Positions 5,894-10,694 of a stretch of DNA of 10,694 nt are shown in pieces. The position numbers and the translations under genes are program-made. The notes beneath the pieces are model-generated. The model searched no databases. It had not been told where the DNA came from and worked only from the letters and a program-made list of their open reading frames with translations. Within the stretch, counting starts at the first letter, position 1. Each line of letters begins with the position of its first letter. The DNA is from JBDTMC01 sp039934475 (GTDB taxonomy: Bacteria; Acidobacteriota; Terriglobia; Bryobacterales; Bryobacteraceae), in NCBI GenBank assembly GCA_039934475.1, contig JBDTMC010000266.1, forward strand, positions 1 to 10,694, given 5' to 3'.

Positions 5894-6298
5894 ATGGATA
5901 GACACGTTCGAACGCTGTCGATGCTCTACATCGCCGGCGGGATAGCAGGTGGAATCCTGGGCATCATCTCCTTGTTAACGATGAGTTCGATCAGCAATCT
6001 GTTGATCGCCTTGTTCAGCACGAAGCGGATCATGTCGGTCCCGTTTGCGGCGATTTATCTTACGGCCGTTGCGTGGGTAAGCGTACTGGTGGCAATTCCG
6101 GCGGTGATTAGCGGGTGGGGGCTACGCGACCATCACGACTGGGCACGAATGATGGGAATGGTGGTTGCCGTGATGTTAGTCGTCAACTTTCCGGTAGGTA
6201 GCTTGATCGGGCTGTACGCGATGTGGGTGCTGCTATCGCCGGAGACCGAATATCTGTTTCTGGAGCCGCCGGAGCGGCGCGCGACGACAAGGCGTTGA
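5894..6298 (+). CDS. Small three-helix inner-membrane protein of a common uncharacterised family
   Basis: 134 residues, with hydrophobic segments at about 11-30, 53-73 and 85-115. The motif GLRDHHDWARMMG followed by NFPVGSLIGLYAMWVLLSPE (about residues 76-116) resembles a widespread family of small membrane proteins of unknown function, with the usual ending in a short charged tail (EPPERRATTRR). Many relatives are annotated only as hypothetical. The ATG is six bases after the previous stop; the nearest purine-rich stretch (GGAGGCGGG, 5872-5880) is 13 bases away, so the ribosome site is weak and coupling to the upstream gene is likely. A second ATG at residue 10 (5921) is a less likely start because it would cut away the basic N-terminus. 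The gene ends six bases before the convergent ABC permease stop. Confidence 0.75.
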   Translation: MDRHVRTLSMLYIAGGIAGGILGIISLLTMSSISNLLIALFSTKRIMSVPFAAIYLTAVAWVSVLVAIPAVISGWGLRDHHDWARMMGMVVAVMLVVNFPVGSLIGLYAMWVLLSPETEYLFLEPPERRATTRR

Positions 6299-6304
6299 AG
6301 CGCG

Positions 6305-7150
6305 CTATTCGGTATAGCTGATTTCCAGCCGGCGGGCGCGCCGGGCAGCGATGACGAGGATCGCCAGAGACACCAGCAACAGGCCGGGGATCGCGATCCA
6401 GGCCGGAGTGGGTTCCACATTCACAACGATTAGCGCGAGTGGACCCTTCACGGGTACTTCCACCGGGCTGAGCGATTTCAAATAGAACGTGATGCTGAAC
6501 TTCTGGAGGATGGCGGGCAGGAAGCCGTTGATGCCTTCCCACACCATGATGACGGCCGCGGGGATCATGGGATTGCGGTAAAGCAGGCCGCACACCAGGA
6601 AGACGGCTCCGTAGCCAACGCTGGCGAGCACGGCCACAGTGACGTACCAGCCTAATTGCCAGCCCCCCGGACCGGTGAGGATGAAGTCGCGGTACTCCTG
6701 ACCGAAGTGCGCGGAGATGGTGAGGAAGGCAAGCGCGACGCTGAGGGCAAAGAGCGTGGCGGCGACGATGAGGCCGGCGAGGTATTTACCGACGAGTAAC
6801 ACTTCGCGGCGCACCGGGGTGAGCAGGTAGTAGTGCATCGTCTTCTCCAACATTTCAGACCGGAATAAGTTGGTGAAGATGCCGACGCAGCCGAAGTAGA
6901 TGCCCAGCCGCAGGTAGAAGAACTGAAAGATGCCCGCGTAGACCATGCTGTCTTCCGGGATGGAACAGCCAGGGCGCGTGCGGGAGGCTTCGATGAGGGA
7001 ATGCCCGATGGTGAGCAGCAACGGCAATCCGGCGAGCAGATAGATCCAAAGGGCGCGGCGGGCGAGGAAGCTTTTGCGCACTTCCAGCCGCATGACGGAA
7101 CCTACCTGGCGGATCCAAAGGCCCCAGGGGAGCGTGGAAAGATCGGTCAT
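6305..7150 (-). CDS. ABC-2 type exporter permease (second pair)
   Basis: 281-residue integral membrane subunit, a normal ABC-2 permease length. About six helices are visible (roughly 33-50, 68-95, 117-146, 165-190, 194-213, 249-269), after a cytoplasmic amphipathic N-terminus (RLEVRKSFLARR). The conserved stretch after helix two, with E102, K103 and T104 and then YYLLTPVRREVLLVGKYLAG (107-126), is characteristic of ABC-2 permeases and is where the ATPase is expected to couple. The ATG overlaps the stop of the preceding ATPase gene as ATGA (7150-7147), and GAAGGAG lies seven bases upstream, so the two subunits should be made together. It is the last gene of the cassette, ending head-on to the small membrane protein gene. 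Substrate is unknown; candidates for this class include drugs, lipids, polysaccharides and peptides. Confidence 0.87.
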   Translation of the reverse strand: MTDLSTLPWGLWIRQVGSVMRLEVRKSFLARRALWIYLLAGLPLLLTIGHSLIEASRTRPGCSIPEDSMVYAGIFQFFYLRLGIYFGCVGIFTNLFRSEMLEKTMHYYLLTPVRREVLLVGKYLAGLIVAATLFALSVALAFLTISAHFGQEYRDFILTGPGGWQLGWYVTVAVLASVGYGAVFLVCGLLYRNPMIPAAVIMVWEGINGFLPAILQKFSITFYLKSLSPVEVPVKGPLALIVVNVEPTPAWIAIPGLLLVSLAILVIAARRARRLEISYTE

Positions 7151-8091
7151 ACGGTGGCTCCTTCGGCGCCTATCAGATACTGATACACGGAATTGACGTC
7201 TTCGTCGGCGGGGGCAACGGATTCCACTTCTATTCCGACTTCCAGGATGATGCGGTTCAACAGCAGATACATCGCATCCACGTCGAGGGTGCGAATGAGA
7301 AGACCCTGGCGATCTTTGTGGATGCCCACTTCGACGATATTGTCGTCTTCGAAGAGGCGAGCGGCGACGGCTCGGGGATTATCGCAGCGCAGGACGATCT
7401 GGATGGGGTGATCCTTCACTTCGCCGCGGACGCTTTCAATGGCTCCTTCGGCGACGACGTAGCCCTGGCTGAGCAAGATTACTTGATCCGAAATGCGGTC
7501 CACTTCGTGCAGGATGTGGCTGGAAACGATGACGTGGACGCCCTGCGCGCCGAGGGCTTCAAACAAGGCGATGGTTTCGGCGCGCGCCATGGGATCGAGG
7601 CCGTTTAATGGTTCGTCAAGAACAAGCACCCGTGGACTGTGCGACAGGGCCTGCGCGAGTTTCATACGCTGGCGCATTCCTTTGCTGTAGGCGGCGAGAC
7701 GGCGGTTGGCGGCATCGCGCATGTTGACGCGATCGATGGATTCCCACGCGCGGCGCTCGGCGTCCAGGTCGTCGAATCCGTGGATGAGAAGGAACGACTT
7801 CACGAAGTCGAAGCCGGTCATGCCTTTGGGAAAGGTGTCGAACTGAGTGCAGTAGCCGACCAGACGGAAGAGTTCGTCAGGCTGATTCGGGCGCACTCCG
7901 AGGACCGAGATGTTACCGCGCGTGGGACGGATGAGACCGGTCATGAGGTTCATGAGAGTGGTCTTACCGGCGCCGTTGGGACCCACGAGGCTAGTGATTC
8001 CCGGGGGGACCGAGAGGTTGACGTTGTTGACGCCGAGCACGTCTCCGTAGAACCGGGAGACGTTGTCGAAGACGATCAAATCGGCGTTCAT
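7147..8091 (-). CDS. ABC transporter ATPase (second pair)
   Basis: 314 residues from ATG at 8091-8089. A longer upstream frame exists, but this start forms an ATGA overlap with the preceding permease stop and has GAGG seven bases upstream, and residue 4 onward begins the usual first strand. All nucleotide-binding motifs are intact: Walker A GPNGAGKT (37-44), Q-loop Q83 in YCTQFD, signature YSKGM (135-139, in place of LSGGQ, as is usual in the DrrA/ABCA-like exporter subfamily), Walker B RVLVLDEP (154-161), D-loop NGLD (163-166) and H-loop H192 in VSSHIL. About 100 further residues form a C-terminal domain typical of ABC-2 ATPases. It should drive the permease at 6305-7150, whose start overlaps its stop. 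Confidence 0.93.
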   Translation of the reverse strand: MNADLIVFDNVSRFYGDVLGVNNVNLSVPPGITSLVGPNGAGKTTLMNLMTGLIRPTRGNISVLGVRPNQPDELFRLVGYCTQFDTFPKGMTGFDFVKSFLLIHGFDDLDAERRAWESIDRVNMRDAANRRLAAYSKGMRQRMKLAQALSHSPRVLVLDEPLNGLDPMARAETIALFEALGAQGVHVIVSSHILHEVDRISDQVILLSQGYVVAEGAIESVRGEVKDHPIQIVLRCDNPRAVAARLFEDDNIVEVGIHKDRQGLLIRTLDVDAMYLLLNRIILEVGIEVESVAPADEDVNSVYQYLIGAEGATV

Positions 8092-8987
8092 CGGGAGACC
8101 TCGACGCCGCGGATTTTGCGGCCCAGCAACCAGAGGCAGAAGAGGCAGATGAGGCCGAGCGAGACCCAGCACATCCACACTGGAATCTCTTCACCACGCG
8201 CGATGCGGAAGAAGACCGCGCCGGAGCCACTTTCGAGAGGCTTGTTGAACAGAGACACCCAGATGGAGCCAACGAGGTTACTGATATTGATGAGGTTGCC
8301 CCACTTGGTGCGGAGGACGGCGTTGATAGCCTGTCCGAAGCCGGCGGCGACGAAGAAGAGGCCAAACAACAGCCCGCCGGCGACAGGCTTCCATTTCACC
8401 CAGGCCGAGACGGAGAGTGAAAGCAGCGCGAGAAAGACGATCCAGACACCAGAGCCGGCGAAGAGGCCCCAGGCGAGGCCGACGTTTGCCTTGAACCAGT
8501 CCCACCCTTCGAGATAGCTTTGCAGGCCGAAGAGGAATTCGCCGGGAATCCATGTCATCAGGGAGAGCAGGATGAGGAGCATCGACATGCGCCCGAGGAC
8601 GTATTCGGTACGCGAGAACGGACGCGAGAGATAGAGCGGCAGTGCGTTGTTCGCCAAATCGGGCGAGACAAGGCCGGGACCGACGAAGGAGTTCAAGAAG
8701 AACGCGAACATGCACTGGACGCCAAGAAAAGCGAGGAAGAACGAGGAATCGATCTTAACCATGCTGGCGGCGCGGATACCCATCAACTCAAGAGCGCTGA
8801 GGTTATGGCGGATATAGATGCCGAGGGCGCAAATGATCGGCCAAGTCATCGTTCCGAGGAAGAAGATGGTAAAGAAGCGGCGCCGCCGGAGATCTTCCCA
8901 TGCGTAACGCGTGAGCACGAAGAAGCGCGACCATTCCGGCGTCATGCGGCCCTCGTAACTGCGGTAGGTCTTCTTATACACTGCCAT
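8088..8987 (-). CDS. ABC-2 type exporter permease (first pair)
   Basis: 299 residues with a basic cytoplasmic N-terminus (KKTYRSYEGRMTPEW, then RYAWEDLRRRRFF) and about six helices (roughly 39-58, 82-103, 131-152, 168-196, 202-220, 269-288). The segment SPDLANNALPLYLSRPFSRTEYVLGR (starting at about 108) is the conserved cytoplasmic loop of ABC-2 permeases, comparable to the loop in the second permease. The ATG overlaps the end of the first ATPase gene by 14 bases and has GGAGGAG seven bases upstream, an excellent ribosome site. Its stop overlaps the next ATPase as ATGA. It is only distantly like the second permease, so the two pairs are more likely an old heterologous arrangement than a recent duplication. 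Substrate unknown. Confidence 0.85.
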   Translation of the reverse strand: MAVYKKTYRSYEGRMTPEWSRFFVLTRYAWEDLRRRRFFTIFFLGTMTWPIICALGIYIRHNLSALELMGIRAASMVKIDSSFFLAFLGVQCMFAFFLNSFVGPGLVSPDLANNALPLYLSRPFSRTEYVLGRMSMLLILLSLMTWIPGEFLFGLQSYLEGWDWFKANVGLAWGLFAGSGVWIVFLALLSLSVSAWVKWKPVAGGLLFGLFFVAAGFGQAINAVLRTKWGNLINISNLVGSIWVSLFNKPLESGSGAVFFRIARGEEIPVWMCWVSLGLICLFCLWLLGRKIRGVEVSR

Positions 8988-9921
8988 TGGCGGGCTCCTC
9001 CATGGCTTTCAGGAAAATGTCCTCGAGCGAGTCGCGTTTACGGTTGAGTCGCCGGATTTGCACGGAGCGGTCAGAGGCGAGCTGATAGATGCGGCGCACT
9101 TCCAGACCTTCGGGCATGACCAGTTTGATGCGGCCATTGCCGCCCCAGGCGGCGCGGCAGCCGAGCTGTTCGATATGGGCGACGAAGCTCTCGTCGGCGC
9201 CCCGTGTTTCAATTTCGAGGAAGTTGCGATTCGCCCGGCGTTCGGCTTCGAGATTGCAACTTGCGGCGATATTGCCGTTTTTGAGGATGAGCACTTCATC
9301 GCAGCACTCTTCAACGTCGCGGAGGAGGTGCGAAGAGATGATGATATGCAGGTCGCCGCGATCGCGGATTTCCTTGATGAGTTGCAGCATGCGGAGGCGC
9401 GCTGGTGGATCGAGACCGTTGGTGGGCTCGTCGAGGAAGAGCAGCCGGGGGCCATGGGCGATGGCTTGCGCGAGCTTGGCCATCTGCTTCATGCCGAGGG
9501 AATAGGTGCCGATGTTGCGGTAGCGAACTTCGCCGAGTCCAGTGAAGAAGAAGGCTTCGTGGGAACGCTCAAGAGCTTCGGCGGGCGGTAGGCCGGAGAG
9601 TTCGGCCATCATGCGAACGAAGCGAATGCCGGGCATATCGGCGATGAAGGAGTCATTTTCCGGCATGTAACCGATGAGGGAACGGACTTGCCGGGCGTGT
9701 GTACGAACGTCGTGCCCGAAGACGCGCGCGGTGCCTGAGAACGGTTTGTGGAAGCCGAGAAGAGTGTTGATGAGCGTGGATTTGCCCGCGCCATTGGGAC
9801 CGAGCAGGCCGACGGCGCGACCGGAGAAGGAGCCCGTGAGTTTCTTGAGGATCAGGCGGTCGCCGAGCTTGACGACAAGATTATCCAGCTCGATCACCGG
9901 TGGTTGGGTTGCCACGTTCAT
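8974..9921 (-). CDS. ABC transporter ATPase (first pair)
   Basis: 315 residues. Walker A GPNGAGKS (41-48), signature YSLGM (140-144), Walker B RLLFLDEP (159-166), D-loop NGLD (168-171) and H-loop H198 in ISSHLL are intact. At the Q-loop the glutamine is replaced by glutamate (IGYMPEN, E88), whereas the second ATPase keeps Q83; glutamate here is known in some ABC-2 ATPases, so this is not by itself a sign of inactivity. A C-terminal domain of about 110 residues follows and ends in RKRDSLEDIFLKAMEE, the common ABC-2 ATPase ending. The ATG lacks a clear ribosome site; a four-codon frame just upstream ends on it (see findings). It is the first gene of the exporter cassette, 113 bases after the stop of the glycoside hydrolase gene, and probably has its own promoter. 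Confidence 0.93.
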   Translation of the reverse strand: MNVATQPPVIELDNLVVKLGDRLILKKLTGSFSGRAVGLLGPNGAGKSTLINTLLGFHKPFSGTARVFGHDVRTHARQVRSLIGYMPENDSFIADMPGIRFVRMMAELSGLPPAEALERSHEAFFFTGLGEVRYRNIGTYSLGMKQMAKLAQAIAHGPRLLFLDEPTNGLDPPARLRMLQLIKEIRDRGDLHIIISSHLLRDVEECCDEVLILKNGNIAASCNLEAERRANRNFLEIETRGADESFVAHIEQLGCRAAWGGNGRIKLVMPEGLEVRRIYQLASDRSVQIRRLNRKRDSLEDIFLKAMEEPANGSV

Positions 9922-10034
9922 CTATCAGCCATACGCAGAAACGTGGGGCTGTGTTCCTTTCTTCAGGCTCAGAGGTGCGGAGCTTTCACCGATTATCGCC
10001 GAAGAGGGGAGGAGATGTCCGTAATTGCGCCGAC
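9922..10034 (-). promoter_or_regulatory. Spacer with candidate promoter for the ABC exporter operon
   Basis: On the minus strand GATAAT (complement of 9992-9997) is one base from the -10 consensus, and CGGACA (complement of 10016-10021) matches the last four bases of the -35 consensus at an 18-base spacing. Transcription would begin near 9985, leaving a leader of roughly 60 bases before the ATPase ATG. No terminator hairpin for the upstream hydrolase gene is visible, so read-through is also possible. Confidence 0.4.
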
Positions 10035-10694
10035 TTACCGGGTCGCAGTGAACCGCAGTTCCCATTCGACGGGTTGCGATTGGCCGGCGAACTGTACCAT
10101 TAGCGCTCCGGCGTTGGTCTTCTGTTCCAACGGCAAGTCAGCGCCGCCCTTCACGGAAGCGCGGGCCTGCGCCAAATGCCAGCCCTGCGGGATGTTCACC
10201 CAGAGGGCGTAGGGCTCTCCCTTTACCGTCTCCGCTGTGCCGCGCAGCTGGTTCGCGGCAGTGGTCCACCTTTGGTCAAGCACGGAGAAAGATCCCGTGA
10301 TGTGGCGGGAGATGCCGATCAACTGTGGTCGATCGAGCAAGGGGTGTAGCAAGACAACGCGCGTGTCGTGCGGTTCCGCTTCCAATTGAAGGCGGTCCTG
10401 AATCGTACCCAGAGGCTGCTGCTTCCAGAAATCGAAGGCAACGTACGGGCGGCCCGGTTCCACTCCGAGTTTGGCGCTGAGATCGATGCTGCGGGCGAGT
10501 TTGGCGCTGCTCCAGTTGGTGAGGGCGACGACATCATAGGCTCCAGCGGCGCTGTTCACTTTCAGGTCGAGGATTTCGGGATAGTCGTGAACGTAGAAGT
10601 CCGGGCGCTCCTTTTGGAAGGTGTTCCACTGCATGTCGGTGCCGCGGCTGAAGAGATCCACGGGAAGAATGGGCATGGTCGGCATGGTCTGTTT
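10035..10694 (-). CDS. C-terminal part of a probable alpha-galactosidase-like glycoside hydrolase
   Basis: The frame is open to the right edge, so the N-terminus, including any catalytic acids and signal peptide, is outside; about 219 residues are seen. The first part (PILPVDLFSRG, then FYVHDYPEILDLKV) resembles the end of a melibiase-type TIM barrel. It is followed by DVVALTNWSSAKLARSIDL, YVAFDFWKQQPLG and a stretch ending in LIGISRHITG, which resembles the beta-sandwich C-terminal domain of GH36/GH27-like alpha-galactosidases. A final region (about 135-219) is another beta-rich segment with WVNIPQGWHLAQA. The family is judged by pattern alone; another clan-D hydrolase is possible. It runs in the same direction as the ABC cassette, 113 bases ahead of it, with a TAA stop. 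A link between glycan breakdown and the exporters is not shown. Confidence 0.6.
   Translation of the reverse strand, partial: KQTMPTMPILPVDLFSRGTDMQWNTFQKERPDFYVHDYPEILDLKVNSAAGAYDVVALTNWSSAKLARSIDLSAKLGVEPGRPYVAFDFWKQQPLGTIQDRLQLEAEPHDTRVVLLHPLLDRPQLIGISRHITGSFSVLDQRWTTAANQLRGTAETVKGEPYALWVNIPQGWHLAQARASVKGGADLPLEQKTNAGALMVQFAGQSQPVEWELRFTATR

Noticed and set aside
6290..6310. Possible terminator between convergent small membrane gene and permease
   Set aside because: Only six bases separate the stops and the GCGC-rich text forms no stem with a T-tract.
8092..8178. N-terminal extension of the second ABC ATPase
   Set aside because: It overlaps permease coding sequence and has no family counterpart; the ATG at 8091 has a ribosome site and an ATGA overlap.
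9058..9200. Glutamate at the Q-loop as a sign of a dead ATPase
   Set aside because: All other catalytic motifs, including Walker B glutamate and the H-loop histidine, are intact, and glutamate occurs at this place in other ABC-2 ATPases.
7639..9591. Series of long plus-strand open frames (7639-8517, 8520-9047, 9058-9591)
   Set aside because: They lie opposite intact ABC ATPase and permease genes and show no recognisable domains or ribosome sites.
1..10694. CRISPR array, tRNA, rRNA, insertion sequence or attachment site
   Set aside because: No regularly spaced repeats, tRNA-like cloverleaf, rRNA sequence, transposase or long terminal inverted repeats were found by reading.

Overview
The window is GC-rich, densely packed bacterial DNA with very short spacers, ATGA gene overlaps and several GTG or TTG starts. 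Gene content (PD40-propeller protein, VapBC, processive GT2 synthase, GT-C mannosyltransferase-like protein, paired ABC-2 exporters, secreted beta-rich proteins of unknown family) and protein style suggest an Acidobacteriota genome, perhaps near Bryobacterales/Solibacter. That placement is inference from protein style; no rRNA or marker gene is present.

Layout. Positions 1-505 (+) hold the 3' end of a PD40/TolB-like beta-propeller gene. Tail to tail with it is a leftward block: divergently promoted GT2 synthase (3829-2207), a seven-helix membrane protein with a PH-like tail (2154-1186), then a VapB/VapC toxin-antitoxin pair (1178-906 and 902-516). A short divergent control region (about 3830-3937) with two perfect inverted repeats separates the GT2 gene from a rightward block: a GT-C glycosyltransferase (about 3938-5176), a secreted protein made of two copies of one roughly 90-residue domain (5180-5887), and a small three-helix membrane protein (5894-6298). 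Converging on this is a leftward four-gene ABC-2 exporter cassette, ATPase-permease-ATPase-permease (9921-6305), with each junction overlapped. At the right edge is the C-terminal part of a probable alpha-galactosidase-like glycoside hydrolase (10694-10035, leftward).

How the genes may work together. The GT2 synthase and GT-C enzyme are both membrane glycosyltransferases fired from one divergent control region, which suggests surface polysaccharide or glycolipid assembly. The ABC cassette should encode two ATPase/permease pairs, which may form two exporters or one mixed complex; no substrate can be read from sequence. VapBC looks inserted at the tail of the glycosyltransferase block.

The observations I rate highest are: the internal duplication in the secreted protein with an in-frame A_AAA_AAG slippery heptamer in the linker between the copies, where a -1 shift would end the protein five codons later; the palindromes in the divergent control region; and the vapB/vapC junction, where toxin and antitoxin share a frame and are separated by only TGA-GCT before a TTG start. 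No convincing wholly new multi-gene system is visible; the rest is conventional.
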